DNA of 64,000 nt from Microlunatus kandeliicorticis. GTDB lineage: Bacteria; Actinomycetota; Actinomycetes; Propionibacteriales; Propionibacteriaceae. The notes beneath the pieces are model-generated. The model worked only from the letters and a program-made list of their open reading frames with translations, made no database searches and had not been told where the DNA came from. Numbering within the stretch: the first letter of the stretch is position 1; the number at the start of each line of letters is the position of its first letter. Both the position numbers and the translations under genes were made by a program. Below are positions 51,532 to 60,645 of this stretch, one piece after another. The stretch covers positions 620,001 through 684,000 of the forward strand of contig NZ_JACGWT010000003.1 of NCBI RefSeq assembly GCF_014137855.1, written 5' to 3'.

Positions 51532-51537
51532 TAGCCT
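51532..51537 (+). promoter_or_regulatory. Putative -10 hexamer, leaderless MarR gene start
   Basis: TAGCCT ends 6 nt before the ATG at 51544. Confidence 0.4.
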
Positions 51538-51543
51538 GGGCCA

Positions 51544-51963
51544 ATGGCAGACGACCTGCACGACCTCGGTGAGGACCTCATCGCCACCACCGCCCGGGTG
51601 GTGCGCTGGGCGCCCTCGGAGGGCAGTCGGATCAGCGTCGCGTCCGCCCGGGTGATGGCCCGGCTGCAGGACGCCGGCCAGCTCAAGATCAGCGACCTGG
51701 CCCACGCCGAGCGCAGTTCGCAGCCCACCATCACCAACCACGTCAAGCGGCTCGAGGCGATGGGTCTCGTGCAGCGCCACAGCGACCCGCGGGACGGGCG
51801 GGTCTCGTTGATCTCGCTGACCGACGCCGGCCGCCAGGAGCTGCGGGCGCTGCGCGACCTGATCGGGACCGCGCTGTCCCCCCGGCTGGCGGAGCTGAGC
51901 GAGGAGGAGCGGGAGGCGCTGCGCCGCGGGCTCGAGGTCATGCGGCACCTGCTCGGCCGCTGA
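51544..51963 (+). CDS. MarR family regulator
   Basis: A 139-residue winged-helix regulator. The recognition region is LKISDLAHAERSSQPTITNHVKRLEAMGLV, followed by the wing RHSDPRDGRVSLISLTDAGRQEL, both classic MarR. Helices at the two ends would form the dimer interface. No target gene is evident: cysS downstream has its own promoter, and the TetR gene upstream is unrelated. Confidence 0.9.
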   Translation: MADDLHDLGEDLIATTARVVRWAPSEGSRISVASARVMARLQDAGQLKISDLAHAERSSQPTITNHVKRLEAMGLVQRHSDPRDGRVSLISLTDAGRQELRALRDLIGTALSPRLAELSEEEREALRRGLEVMRHLLGR

Positions 51964-52027
51964 CCCGCCCGATCGGCGGGCGGTCGGCCGGGGCGGTCGG
52001 CGGGCGGAACCCGGTCGCGGTTCCTCG

Positions 52028-52033
52028 TAGGAT
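52028..52033 (+). promoter_or_regulatory. Putative -10 hexamer, leaderless cysS start
   Basis: TAGGAT ends 6 nt before the GTG at 52040. Confidence 0.45.
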
Positions 52034-52039
52034 CGGCGG

Positions 52040-53470
52040 GTGACGTTCCGGCTCCACGACAGCATGCGACAGCAGGTGGTCGACCTCGATCCGGTCATCC
52101 CGGGTCAGGTGTCGATCTACCACTGCGGGCTGACCGTGCAGTCGGCCCCGCACGTCGGGCACCTGCGCAAGGAGGTCGTCTTCGACGTCCTGCGCCGCTG
52201 GCTCAGCCACCAGGGCCTGCGGGTGACGGTGATCGCCAACGTCACCGACATCGACGACAAGATCCTCACCAAGTCCGCCGAGGCCGGGGTGCCCTGGTAC
52301 GCCCACGCCTACCGGTACGAGCGCGAGCTGCACGCCGCCTACGCCGCGCTCGGCTGCCTGCCGCCGACCTACGAGCCGCGGGCCACCGGCCACATCCCCG
52401 AGATGCTCGAGCTGATCGCGATCCTGATCGAGCGCGGCCACGCCTACCCGGCCACCGACGGGTCCGGTGACGTCTACTTCGACGTCGCCTCCTGGCCCGA
52501 CTACGGCAGGCTCAGCCACCAGCGGATCGAGGACATGGAGCCGGCGCCCGACGCCGACCCGCGGGGCAAGCGCGACCCCCGCGACTTCGCGCTGTGGAAG
52601 GGCCACAAGCCCGGGGAGCCGGAGACGGCGTCCTGGCCGACGCCGTGGGGCAAGGGCGGCCGCCCCGGCTGGCACCTGGAGTGCTCGGCGATGGCCGGCA
52701 AGTACCTCGGCGACGAGTTCGACATCCACGGCGGCGGGCTCGACCTGCGGTTCCCGCACCACGAGAACGAGCTCGCCCAGTCGACCGCGGCCGGGCGTCC
52801 GTTCGCCCGTGTCTGGATGCACAACGCGCTGGTCACCGCGGCGGGCGAGAAGATGAGCAAGTCGCTGGGCAACGGGCTGCTGGTCAGCGAGGTCACCCGG
52901 ACCTACCCGCCGCGCGCGGTCCGGTTCTCGCTGCTCGCCCCGCACTACCGCTCGGTGATCGAGTTCTCCGACGCCTCGATGCAGGAAGCCACCACCGCCC
53001 TCGAACGGATCGACAGCTTCGTGGCCCGCGCCACCGAGCTGGTCGGGGAGGTGCCGTCCCGGCCGTCCGACGGCTTCGCCGCCGCGATGGACGACGACCT
53101 CGGCACCCCGGCGGCGCTGGCCGACGTCTACACCGCGGTCCGCCAGGGCAACGCGGCGATCGAGGCCGGCGACCGGGCGACGGTGGCCGACCGGCTCGGC
53201 GCGGTCCGGGGTGCGCTGGCGGTGCTCGGGCTGGCCGCCGACGCCCCGGCCTGGGCCGGCGGGGACCAGAGCGGGCTGACCGAGGTGGTCGACGGCCTGG
53301 TCGGCGAGCTGCTCCGCCAGCGGCAGGAGGCCCGGGGCCGCAAGGACTACGCCGCCGCCGACGCGATCCGGGACGCGCTGGGCCGGCTCGGCGTCGAGAT
53401 CGCCGACACCCCGAGCGGTCCCCGCTGGACCGTCCGTCCCGCCACCGCCCCGACCGCCGGAAGAAGTTGA
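52040..53470 (+). CDS. cysS: Cysteinyl-tRNA synthetase
   Basis: A 476-residue class I synthetase. The first zinc Cys is C29 in YHCGLTV, HIGH is HVGH at 38-41, later zinc ligands are in WHLECSAM and FPHHENE, and KMSKS is at 271-275. [12 protein letters not shown] and the C-terminal helical domain with [18 protein letters not shown] identify CysS rather than MshC, which lacks that domain. rlmB begins 2 bp after the stop, the usual actinobacterial pairing. Confidence 0.96.
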   Translation: MTFRLHDSMRQQVVDLDPVIPGQVSIYHCGLTVQSAPHVGHLRKEVVFDVLRRWLSHQGLRVTVIANVTDIDDKILTKSAEAGVPWYAHAYRYERELHAAYAALGCLPPTYEPRATGHIPEMLELIAILIERGHAYPATDGSGDVYFDVASWPDYGRLSHQRIEDMEPAPDADPRGKRDPRDFALWKGHKPGEPETASWPTPWGKGGRPGWHLECSAMAGKYLGDEFDIHGGGLDLRFPHHENELAQSTAAGRPFARVWMHNALVTAAGEKMSKSLGNGLLVSEVTRTYPPRAVRFSLLAPHYRSVIEFSDASMQEATTALERIDSFVARATELVGEVPSRPSDGFAAAMDDDLGTPAALADVYTAVRQGNAAIEAGDRATVADRLGAVRGALAVLGLAADAPAWAGGDQSGLTEVVDGLVGELLRQRQEARGRKDYAAADAIRDALGRLGVEIADTPSGPRWTVRPATAPTAGRS

Positions 53471-53472
53471 TC

Positions 53473-54444
53473 ATGCCAGGGAACAGCCAGCGCAAGGGCG
53501 CCGTCCGCAAGACCGGCAAGGGGGTCGGGCAGGGCCGGACCGCCGGGTCGGGCGGCCGGGTCCGGCGCGGTCTCGAGGGGAAGGGCCCGACGCCCAAGGC
53601 CGAGGACCGTCCCTACCACGTCGCGCACAAGCGGAAGCAGGCCGCGACCCGCCGTGGCCGGCCGAGCACCGGCTCGCGTGACAGCCGGCCGAAGACCGGC
53701 CGGCCGGGCTCCGGCCCGGAGTGGGTGGTCGGCCGCAATCCGGTGGTCGAGGCGCTGCAGGCCGGGATCCCGGTGCACGCGGCCTACGTCGCCGAGGGGG
53801 CCGAGCGCGACGACCGGCTGCGGGAGATCTTCCGGATCACCGCCGAGACCAAGATCACCGTGCTGCAGACGCCGCGGGCCGACCTCGACCAGCTGACCGG
53901 CGGCGCGGTGCACCAGGGCGTCGCCCTCCAGCTGCCGGCCTTCGACTACGCGCACCCCGACGACCTGCTGGCCGAGGCGACCACCGCCGACGCCCCGGTG
54001 GTCGTGGCGCTCGACTCGGTGACCGACCCGCGCAACCTCGGCGCGGTGGTCCGCTCCGCGGCGGCCTTCGGCGCGGTCGGCGTGCTGATCCCCGAGCGTC
54101 GTTCGGCGGGCATGACCGCCGCGGCCTGGAAGACCTCGGCCGGGGCGGCGGCGCGGGTGCCGATCGCCCGCGCCACCAACCTGACCCGCACCCTCAAGGC
54201 CTTCGCCGAGGCCGGGTTCGCGATCGTCGGGCTCGACGGGGAGGCCGAAACCACCGTCGACGCGCTCCCCTACGCCGACGACCCGGTGGTGCTGGTGGTG
54301 GGCAGCGAGGGGGACGGGCTCTCCCGGCTGGTCCGCGAGAGCTGCGACCTGCTCGCCGCCATCCCGATCGGTGACCGGGTCGAGTCGCTGAACGCCGGCG
54401 TGGCCGCGGGGATCGCGCTCTACGAGCTGTCCCGCCGCCGCTGA
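53473..54444 (+). CDS. rlmB: 23S rRNA (guanosine-2'-O-)-methyltransferase RlmB
   Basis: A 323-residue SpoU/TrmH-family methyltransferase that modifies G2251 of 23S rRNA. Residues 1-80 are a basic, disordered extension rich in Lys, Arg and Gly, common in actinobacterial RlmB. A substrate-binding domain starts at WVVGRNPVVEAL, and the trefoil-knot SPOUT domain has DSVTDPRNLGAVVRSA, GSEGDGLSRLV and the final IPIGDRVESLNAGVAAGIAL, which forms the AdoMet site. Translated with cysS. Confidence 0.94.
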   Translation: MPGNSQRKGAVRKTGKGVGQGRTAGSGGRVRRGLEGKGPTPKAEDRPYHVAHKRKQAATRRGRPSTGSRDSRPKTGRPGSGPEWVVGRNPVVEALQAGIPVHAAYVAEGAERDDRLREIFRITAETKITVLQTPRADLDQLTGGAVHQGVALQLPAFDYAHPDDLLAEATTADAPVVVALDSVTDPRNLGAVVRSAAAFGAVGVLIPERRSAGMTAAAWKTSAGAAARVPIARATNLTRTLKAFAEAGFAIVGLDGEAETTVDALPYADDPVVLVVGSEGDGLSRLVRESCDLLAAIPIGDRVESLNAGVAAGIALYELSRRR

Positions 54445-54525
54445 CGTCCGCGCCGGCCCGGCGATCACCGGAGCCGGAGCGGAGGGCGGCGTGCGGCCGC
54501 CGATTGGCCGCGCCGTCGCGGGGTA

Positions 54526-54531
54526 TAGGAC
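54526..54531 (+). promoter_or_regulatory. Putative -10 hexamer for the APC permease gene
   Basis: TAGGAC, within GGTATAGGAC, ends 6 nt before the GTG at 54538. Confidence 0.35.
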
Positions 54532-54537
54532 AGGGAC

Positions 54538-56184
54538 GTGACCAGCACCACGGACCTCGACCAGCAACAGCAGGCGGAGGAACAGGACCAGCACCTGTCC
54601 CGGAGCCTCGGCTTCTGGTCGCTCACCGCGGCCGGGATCGGCAGCGTGATCGGCTCGGGCTGGCTGTTGTCGGCCAACTCGGCGGCCAACGCGGCCGGGC
54701 CGGCGGCGTTGATCTCCTGGGTGATCGGCGGCGGGTTGATGCTGATGATCGCCCTGGTCTTCGCCGAGCTCGGGATGGTGCGCCCGGAGTCGGGCGGGCT
54801 GGTCCGCTATCCGCTCTACTCCAACGGGCGGCTCGCCGCCAGCGTGGTCGGCTGGGCGATGTGGTTGACCTACGTCGGCAACCCGCCGACCGAGGCCTCC
54901 GCCGTCGTCCAGTACGCGTCGATCTGGCTGCCCGGCGTCTTCGACGCCCGTGCCGAGAAGCTGACCGTGGTGGGCATCCTGATCGCCGTCGCGCTGATGG
55001 CGCTGTTCGTGCTGGTCAACTGGTTCGGGGTGAACCTGTTCGCGAAGTCGAACAACGTGGTCACCGCGATCAAGATCTTCATCCCGGTGATCACCGTCGT
55101 GCTGCTGCTGGCCAGCGGGTTCGACGGCCGCAACCTCAGTGCACCGCAGACCGGCGGGTTCGCGCCGTTCGGGGTGACCGCCGCGCTGGGGGCCATCGCC
55201 ACCGGTGGGTTGATCTTCGCCTACACCGGCTTCCGCAACGTGATCGAGCTGTCCGGTGAGGCGCGCAACCCGCGCCGGGACATCCCGCGAGCCATGATCG
55301 GCACGATCCTCTTCACGATCGTGCTCTACCTCGGCCTGCAGATCGCCTTCCTCGGCGCCGTCCCGCACGACGCGCTGGCCAAGGCCGGCTGGCACGGGAT
55401 CAACTACAGCTCGCCCTTCGCCGACCTGGCCAAGCTGCTCGGACTCACCTGGCTGTCCTGGCTGCTGATCGCCGACTCCTCGCTCTCACCGTCCGGGTCC
55501 GGCATCGTGTTCACCGCCGCCAACAGCCGCAACGTGTTCGGTCTGGCCAAGAACGGCTTCCTGCCCCGCGGGATGATGAAGGTCGACACCCGCCGGCGGG
55601 TCCCGGTGCGGGCGCTGGCGCTGAACTTCGTGATCGGGCTGGCCTTCCTGCTGCCGCTCCCCAGTTGGCAGTCGATCATCGAGGTGACCAGCGTGCTGAT
55701 CGCGCTGACCTTCTCGATCGGCTCGGTCTCGGTGATGGTGTTCCGCCGCACCGGGCTCGGCGAGGCCGGCACCCGGCTCCGCGGGATGACGGTGATCGCG
55801 CCGCTGGCCTTCATGGTCAGCTCGCTGGTCGCGTTCTGGGAGGACTGGTCGCTGCTGCTGCGGACCATCCCGATCGTGGCCATCGGGGTGATCTGGTACG
55901 TGGTCCGGAGCATCCAGGGGCACGGCGAGCGGCGTGACATCCGGGCCGGGCTGTGGCTGCCGGTGCACCTGGTCTTCCTCTACGGGATGGCCTCGATCAG
56001 CTCCTTCGGCGGCGCCGGGCTGATCCCGCAGCCGTTCGACTCGATCGTGGTCGCGGTCGTCTCGCTGGTGTTCTACGTCTGGGGTGTCCGCAGCGGCACC
56101 GGCTACCTCGGCAACGACGCCAAGCTGCTCGACCTGCTGCGGCACCGCGACACCGATCCGGCCGAGGCCGTCGCCGAGCACTGA
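54538..56184 (+). CDS. APC family amino acid permease
   Basis: A 548-residue transporter with about 12-14 helices. Helix 1 carries the unwound GIGSVIGSGW motif for substrate binding. FAYTGFRNVIELSGEARNPRRDIPRAM is the conserved helix 6-7 region, and ANSRNVFGLAKNGFLP follows helix 8. It is longer at the C-terminus than basic APC members. The substrate is not assignable; its position just before glyA hints at serine or glycine, but that is weak. The GTG start follows GGACAGGGAC. Confidence 0.87.
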   Translation: MTSTTDLDQQQQAEEQDQHLSRSLGFWSLTAAGIGSVIGSGWLLSANSAANAAGPAALISWVIGGGLMLMIALVFAELGMVRPESGGLVRYPLYSNGRLAASVVGWAMWLTYVGNPPTEASAVVQYASIWLPGVFDARAEKLTVVGILIAVALMALFVLVNWFGVNLFAKSNNVVTAIKIFIPVITVVLLLASGFDGRNLSAPQTGGFAPFGVTAALGAIATGGLIFAYTGFRNVIELSGEARNPRRDIPRAMIGTILFTIVLYLGLQIAFLGAVPHDALAKAGWHGINYSSPFADLAKLLGLTWLSWLLIADSSLSPSGSGIVFTAANSRNVFGLAKNGFLPRGMMKVDTRRRVPVRALALNFVIGLAFLLPLPSWQSIIEVTSVLIALTFSIGSVSVMVFRRTGLGEAGTRLRGMTVIAPLAFMVSSLVAFWEDWSLLLRTIPIVAIGVIWYVVRSIQGHGERRDIRAGLWLPVHLVFLYGMASISSFGGAGLIPQPFDSIVVAVVSLVFYVWGVRSGTGYLGNDAKLLDLLRHRDTDPAEAVAEH

Positions 56185-56225
56185 TCCGGTGCGGAACGAC
56201 CCCGGACCGGCCCACCGGGCCACGG

Positions 56226-56231
56226 TAAAGT
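56226..56231 (+). promoter_or_regulatory. Putative -10 hexamer for glyA
   Basis: TAAAGT ends 7 nt before the GTG at 56239. Confidence 0.4.
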
Positions 56232-56238
56232 CGCTGCC

Positions 56239-57705
56239 GTGACCGACACGCTCGCTCCCGGAACCGCTGCCGACGTCGCCACCACCGCCTCGCGCGCGTT
56301 CCGCGACGCGCTCGAGGTGATCGAGTCGGTGGAGCCCCGGATCGCCGCGGCGACCCGGGCCGAGCTCACCGACCAGCGCGCCTCGCTGAAGCTGATCGCC
56401 AGCGAGAACTACGCCTCGCCGGCCGTGCTGCTGACCATGGGCAGCTGGTTCTCCGACAAGTACGCCGAGGGCACCGTCGGGCACCGGTTCTACGCCGGCT
56501 GCCAGAACGTCGACACCGTCGAGGCGCTGGCCGCCGAGCACGCCCGCGAGCTCTTCGGCGCCGAGTACGCCTACGCCCAGCCGCACTCGGGGATCGACGC
56601 CAATCTGGTGGCGTTCTGGTCGATCCTGGCCCACCGGGTCGAAGCCCCCGAGCTGGCCGAGCACGGCGTGAAGAACGTCAACGACCTCTCCGAGGACCAC
56701 TGGGAGGTGCTCCGCAAGAAGTTCGGCGAGCAGCGGATGCTCGGCATGAGCCTCGACGCGGGCGGGCACCTGACCCACGGGTTCCGGCCGAACATCTCCG
56801 GCAAGATGTTCCACCAGCGCTCCTACGGGACCGACCCCGAGACCCAGCTGCTCGACTACGACGAGGTCGCCCGGGTCGCCCGCGAGTTCAAGCCGCTGGT
56901 CCTGATCGCCGGCTACTCGGCCTACCCGCGCCGGGTGAACTTCGCGAAGATGGCCGAGATCGCCGCTGAGGTCGGGGCGACCTTCATGGTCGACATGGCC
57001 CACTTCGCCGGGCTGGTCGCCGGCAAGGTCTTCACCGGCGACGAGGACCCGGTGCCGCACGCCGACCTGGTCACCACCACCACGCACAAGTCGCTCCGCG
57101 GCCCGCGCGGCGGCCTGGTGCTGTCGAAGGAGGCCTACGCGGCCGACGTCGACCGCGGCTGCCCGATGGTGCTGGGTGGTCCGCTGGCCCACGTGATGGC
57201 GGCCAAGGCGGTCGCCCTGGCCGAGGCCCGCACCGCCGAGTTCCGCGCCTACGCCCAGCGGGTGGCCGACAACGCCCAGACGCTCGCCGAGGGGCTGCAG
57301 CGCCGCGGCGTGAAGCTGGTCACCGGCGGCACCGACAACCACCTGGTGCTGCTCGACGTCTCCGGCTTCGGCCTCACCGGCCGGCAGGGCGAGTCCGCGC
57401 TGCTCGACGCCGGGATCGTCACCAACCGCAACGCGGTGCCCAACGACCCGAACGGTGCCTGGTACACCTCGGGCGTCCGGATCGGCACCCCGGCGCTGAC
57501 CACCCGCGGCTTCGGGGCGGCCGAGTTCGACACCGTGGCGGAGCTGATCGTCAACGTGCTGAAGCAGACGACCCCGACCACCACCGCCTCCGGCGCCCCG
57601 GGCAAGGCCAAGTACACCCTGGCTCCCGGTGTCGCCGAGGCGACCAAGGCCGCCGCGGCCGAGCTGCTCGACGCCAACCCGCTCTACCCGGGCCTCGAGC
57701 TCTAG
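56239..57705 (+). CDS. glyA: Serine hydroxymethyltransferase, long form
   Basis: A 488-residue PLP enzyme that interconverts serine and glycine with tetrahydrofolate. Conserved blocks are [47 protein letters not shown] and the PLP lysine in [14 protein letters not shown]. It is about 70 residues longer than the E. coli enzyme because of an insertion at ~130-215 (around [20 protein letters not shown]) and a longer end; such forms occur in actinobacteria. It ends before a gene-free stretch of repeats. Confidence 0.95.
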   Translation: MTDTLAPGTAADVATTASRAFRDALEVIESVEPRIAAATRAELTDQRASLKLIASENYASPAVLLTMGSWFSDKYAEGTVGHRFYAGCQNVDTVEALAAEHARELFGAEYAYAQPHSGIDANLVAFWSILAHRVEAPELAEHGVKNVNDLSEDHWEVLRKKFGEQRMLGMSLDAGGHLTHGFRPNISGKMFHQRSYGTDPETQLLDYDEVARVAREFKPLVLIAGYSAYPRRVNFAKMAEIAAEVGATFMVDMAHFAGLVAGKVFTGDEDPVPHADLVTTTTHKSLRGPRGGLVLSKEAYAADVDRGCPMVLGGPLAHVMAAKAVALAEARTAEFRAYAQRVADNAQTLAEGLQRRGVKLVTGGTDNHLVLLDVSGFGLTGRQGESALLDAGIVTNRNAVPNDPNGAWYTSGVRIGTPALTTRGFGAAEFDTVAELIVNVLKQTTPTTTASGAPGKAKYTLAPGVAEATKAAAAELLDANPLYPGLEL

Positions 57706-57807
57706 GAACCGTCCGCACCTGCCAGCACCCCGGCATCACCCCGGAGCGGCAGCCCGCACGCAGTGCGGTGCCCGGCCACCCACCCAGGACCGCGACGCGA
57801 CCACAGA

Positions 57808-57939
57808 GTCGCCCGGGGCGGGGAGGGGTGTCGGGGTGTGGTCGGGCGTTCCGAGCGGAGCGGTCGTGGACTGCGTCGCGGGCACACTGGTGAGCCGCTC
57901 CGCGAGGTGGGCGGGACACCCCTCCCCGCTCCGGGCGAC
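57808..57939. repeat. 132-bp palindromic element
   Basis: Inverted arms of 25 bp (57808-57832 and 57915-57939, one mismatch) enclose 82 nt, in which GCGGAGCGG and CCGCTCCGC can form an inner stem. It may be a miniature mobile element or a large terminator structure. No target-site duplication is clear. Confidence 0.8.
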
Positions 57940-57952
57940 GGGGGCGACGCCA

Positions 57953-58005
57953 GCACTTCGACAAGCTCAGTGCGCGTACGCCCCGCACTTCGACAGGCTC
58001 AGTGC
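57953..58005. repeat. Two REP-like hairpins of the CACT/AGTG type
   Basis: CACTTCGACAAGCTCAGTG at 57954-57972 and CACTTCGACAGGCTCAGTG at 57986-58004 share the core of the CCCT/AGGG repeats elsewhere in the window but have a different, still complementary, outer stem. Degenerate GGCTCAGT fragments continue to 58026, covering the trmH-like stop codon. Confidence 0.8.
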
Positions 58006-58022
58006 ACGGCTCAGTTCACGGC

Positions 58023-58796
58023 TCAGTGCACGAGACCTCGCCGCACCAGCTCGAAGCAGACCACCGCGCCCGCGCTGGCCACGTTGAGCGACTCCACCGC
58101 TCCCGGCATCGGGATCGACAACCACCCCGTGAGCCGCTCGGCCACCGCGGGCGTCACCCCGTCGGTCTCGCTGCCGAGCACCAGGGCCAGCGGCGCCTCC
58201 AGCGGGGCGTCGAACAGCGACGTGTCCGCGTCGCCGCGGAGCCCGAGCACGGCGTAGCCGCTCTCCACCAGCCGTTCGACGGCGTCGAGGCTGGTGTCGC
58301 TCCGCAGCACGGGGGCGTGGAACGCCACCCCGGCCGAGGCCTTGACCACCAGCGGGTCGATCCCGGCGGTGCCCCGGTGCGGCACCACCACGCCGCCGAC
58401 CCCGGCCGCGGTCGCGGTCCGGAGCAGCATCCCGACGTTGGCCGGGGTCCGCACCCCGTCGAGCACCAGCACGGTGCCGGGCCGCCGGTAGGGCGGCTCC
58501 TCGAGCGCCGCCGCGAGCGTCCGCATCCGCGGCGCGACGACGTCGGCCAGCACGCCGTTGTCGTGCTTGCCGTTGCCGGCCAGCACCTTGACCCGCATCG
58601 GCGGGACCCGGCGGACCGGGACGTCACGGCGCCGGGCGGCGGCCTCGATCTCGCGGACCGATGGGCTCCGCGAACCCTCCGCGATCAGCACCTTGTCGAC
58701 CTCGAGGGCCGCGTCGTCGAGCGCGGCGAGCACCGGCCGGAACCCGTAGACGGTGACGAACCGGTCCCGCGGGGACTCCTCGGCGTGCGCAGCCAC
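58023..58796 (-). CDS. SpoU/TrmH family RNA 2'-O-methyltransferase
   Basis: A 257-residue protein with a short substrate domain and a SPOUT knot. It shows VLVLDGVRTPANVGMLLRTA, LALVLGSETDGVTP and SIPMPGAVESLNVASAGAVV, the three SpoU motifs with the AdoMet knot at the C-terminus. The target RNA is unknown (rRNA or tRNA). Its stop codon lies within a REP-like fragment, so the last codons may derive from repeat DNA. The GTG start follows TACGGT by 6 nt. Confidence 0.9.
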   Translation of the reverse strand: MAAHAEESPRDRFVTVYGFRPVLAALDDAALEVDKVLIAEGSRSPSVREIEAAARRRDVPVRRVPPMRVKVLAGNGKHDNGVLADVVAPRMRTLAAALEEPPYRRPGTVLVLDGVRTPANVGMLLRTATAAGVGGVVVPHRGTAGIDPLVVKASAGVAFHAPVLRSDTSLDAVERLVESGYAVLGLRGDADTSLFDAPLEAPLALVLGSETDGVTPAVAERLTGWLSIPMPGAVESLNVASAGAVVCFELVRRGLVH

Positions 58797-58802
58797 CCGA
58801 CG

Positions 58803-58808
58803 ACCGTA
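58803..58808 (-). promoter_or_regulatory. Putative -10 hexamer, leaderless SpoU gene start
   Basis: TACGGT on the minus strand ends 6 nt before the GTG at 58796, the same hexamer and spacing as at tdh. Confidence 0.45.
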
Positions 58809-58877
58809 CCGACCCGCCCACCTTTGCGCCCCGCAACGGTCGAGGATCGGAGTGGGCGCGGCGGAAACCCGGGCGGC

Positions 58878-59360
58878 TCAGGCGATCCGGTCGCGGGCCC
58901 GGTCGAGCCGCGCGGTGACCGGGACCATCTCGGTGGCCCGGGCCAGGCCGTCGGGCTCCATCCCGACGTAGACGGACTCGGCGCGGTCGACCACGAAGGT
59001 CTCGTGCCAGACCCCGACCGCGTCCGGGTGCCGGCGGGCGCGCCGGTTGTAACGGCTCCAGGCCGGGCGGTGCTGGGCGTCGGGCTGTGAGGCGTAGGCG
59101 TAGAGCTTGTCCACCGAGCTCCAGTACTGCACCAGCCACGGACCACGGGGGTCGAAGACCATCCGCGAACCCAGCAGCCCGCTGTCGGGGTCGCGGGCCA
59201 GCTCGGCCAGCATCTTGGGCATGTCGCCGAAGACCGGCAGCCACAGGTCGGGCCGCCACGGCTTGCGGATCCGCATGCCGATCAGGAACACCACCAGCTC
59301 GCCGTCGTGGTGGTGCGTCATCCGTGTCGGCCGCCTGGCCGATCCCCCCGTGCTGCTCAT
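58878..59360 (-). CDS. DUF4188 domain protein
   Basis: A 160-residue protein of the DUF4188 family, likely a dimeric alpha/beta-barrel fold. Visible blocks are ELVVFLIGMRIRKPWRPDLW, LLGSRMVFDPRGPWLVQYW and VGVWHETFVV. Function is unknown; no catalytic residue can be named. GAGGAG lies 7 nt before the ATG at 59360. It is divergent from a MerR regulator across a 76-bp region with a palindrome, so it is the probable target of that regulator. Confidence 0.75.
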   Translation of the reverse strand: MSSTGGSARRPTRMTHHHDGELVVFLIGMRIRKPWRPDLWLPVFGDMPKMLAELARDPDSGLLGSRMVFDPRGPWLVQYWSSVDKLYAYASQPDAQHRPAWSRYNRRARRHPDAVGVWHETFVVDRAESVYVGMEPDGLARATEMVPVTARLDRARDRIA

Positions 59361-59396
59361 CCCGACTCCTCGACACCCGTTGATTGGATAGTGCTT

Positions 59397-59414
59397 CTCC
59401 CCAATATTGGAGAG
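59397..59414. promoter_or_regulatory. MerR-type operator between DUF4188 and merR genes
   Basis: CTCCCCAATATTGGAGAG is palindromic at 16 of 18 positions around a central AATATT. It lies in the A/T-rich divergent promoter region and overlaps the expected -35/spacer of the merR promoter, as MerR proteins require. Confidence 0.65.
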
Positions 59415-59424
59415 TGCCACTTGC

Positions 59425-59430
59425 TAATGT
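59425..59430 (+). promoter_or_regulatory. Putative -10 hexamer, leaderless merR start
   Basis: TAATGT ends 6 nt before the GTG at 59437. Confidence 0.45.
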
Positions 59431-59436
59431 CAAGCG

Positions 59437-60060
59437 GTGCGGATCTCCGAGCTGTCGCGGCGCGCGGACGTGCCGGTGGCGACGGTCAAGTTCTATCTGC
59501 GGGAGGGACTGCTGCCCCCGGGCGAGCTCACCTCGGCCACCCAGGCGCGGTACGCCGACGCCCACCTGGAGCGCCTCCGACTGGTCCGCGCGCTGGTCAC
59601 CGGCGTCGGGCTGTCGATCGACTCCACCCGTCAGGTGCTGGCGCTGATCGACCACCCACCCGGCGAGGTCGCCGAGGTGTTCGGTGCCGTCCAGCAGCTG
59701 CTCACCCCGACCGACGCCGTCGACCCGGCACGCGAACGGAGCACCCGCACGCTGGTCGAGCAGTGGGGGTGGACCTGCGAGGAGGGCTACGACGCCCCGC
59801 TGCGCCGGCTGGCCGGCGCGCTGGCCGCGGTCGACGCGGCCGGGTTCGAGATCCCCGACGGCGTCCTCGACCGGTACGCCGCGGCGATGCACGCGGTCGC
59901 CGAGATCGAGATCGCCCACGTCCCCCGGACCTCGCTGTCCGAGGCGGTCCGCTACATGGTGCTCGGGTCGGTGCTGATGGAGCCGGTGCTGCTGGCAGTC
60001 CGGCGGTTGGCCGAGGCTCAGGTCGCGACCGCGAGCGAGGAGAACTTCCGGCCCGGCTGA
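59437..60060 (+). CDS. MerR family regulator
   Basis: A 207-residue regulator. The winged helix reads RISELSRRADVPVATVKFYLREGLLPPG, the classic MerR opening, followed by RYADAHLERLRLVRAL and a coiled dimer helix. The C-terminal ~110 residues are a helical ligand domain with no metal-binding cysteine cluster (one isolated Cys), so it probably senses an organic molecule. It is divergent from the DUF4188 gene. Confidence 0.9.
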   Translation: MRISELSRRADVPVATVKFYLREGLLPPGELTSATQARYADAHLERLRLVRALVTGVGLSIDSTRQVLALIDHPPGEVAEVFGAVQQLLTPTDAVDPARERSTRTLVEQWGWTCEEGYDAPLRRLAGALAAVDAAGFEIPDGVLDRYAAAMHAVAEIEIAHVPRTSLSEAVRYMVLGSVLMEPVLLAVRRLAEAQVATASEENFRPG

Positions 60061-60127
60061 GTGCCCCGGCGTCTGGGACCTCCCTGGGACCGCCCTGGGT
60101 CGCCCCTGGACCCGCCGGTCGAGGCTG

Positions 60128-60155
60128 TGGACGCCCGGCGCCGGCTTCCTACACT
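60128..60155 (+). promoter_or_regulatory. Promoter of the lipoprotein gene, leaderless
   Basis: TGGACG (60128-60133) and TACACT (60150-60155) are spaced by 16 bp. The -10 ends 6 nt before the ATG at 60162. A GAGGA directly abutting the ATG is too close to serve as a ribosome site. Confidence 0.5.
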
Positions 60156-60161
60156 CGAGGA

Positions 60162-60545
60162 ATGAACTCGCTCGGGCTGCGACGGACGATCGGAGCGCTG
60201 GTCGTCGCGGTCGGGGTGACCGCGGCCGTCGCCGGGTGCGCCTCGACCGGCGGCACCGGCGACACCGGTACCGGCAGCGGGCTCACCGCCGCGGACGCGT
60301 ACCGGCTGGGCTGCCCGGCCGTCGACGCGGTCACCGCGGGCGGCTCGATCGCCAACCAGGCCGCCGTCGCCGGGCTCGAGGGGCTCAAGCAGAACGTCCG
60401 GCTCGACGCCGACAGCACCCGGTTCGTCGACGCCGCGCTGGGCCTGCTCCGGTCCGACCGCCCGTCCGAGGCGTCCGCCGACACCAAGAAGCTGATCATC
60501 GACCAGTGCCGCGAGCACGGCTACCGGCTGCAGAACCTGCGCTGA
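60162..60545 (+). CDS. Small secreted lipoprotein of unknown function
   Basis: A 127-residue protein with a lipoprotein signal: basic N-terminus, hydrophobic core at ~10-22 and lipobox VAGC with C26 as the acylated residue. A Gly/Thr-rich linker follows, then a ~85-residue helical domain containing two cysteines (in RLGCPAVD and DQCREHGYRL) that could form a disulfide. I do not recognise a family. Single gene between merR and a GT-C protein. Confidence 0.75.
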   Translation: MNSLGLRRTIGALVVAVGVTAAVAGCASTGGTGDTGTGSGLTAADAYRLGCPAVDAVTAGGSIANQAAVAGLEGLKQNVRLDADSTRFVDAALGLLRSDRPSEASADTKKLIIDQCREHGYRLQNLR

Positions 60546-60645
60546 GAGCCATCGCTCGCGTCCGACGGTTCTCAGCGACCTCCCCGTAGCCTGAGGTCCC
60601 CGACCACGCCGCCCGACCGAACGGCGGCGCCGAGGAGACCCTCAC

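Larger units (their letters stand above)
57706..58022. other. Gene-free repeat region between convergent glyA and trmH-like genes
   Basis: The 317 bp hold a 132-bp palindromic element (57808-57939) and two REP-like hairpins of the CACT/AGTG type, followed by degenerate fragments. Nothing else is recognisable, and no open frame with a ribosome site is convincing. Confidence 0.7.

Noticed and set aside
52040-53470. MshC (mycothiol ligase) instead of CysS
   Set aside because: The C-terminal anticodon-side helical domain, the full length and the adjacent rlmB fit CysS.
57706-58022. tRNA or small protein gene in the gap after glyA
   Set aside because: No T-loop-like GTTCGA motif in a cloverleaf context and no frame with a ribosome site; the interval is accounted for by repeats.
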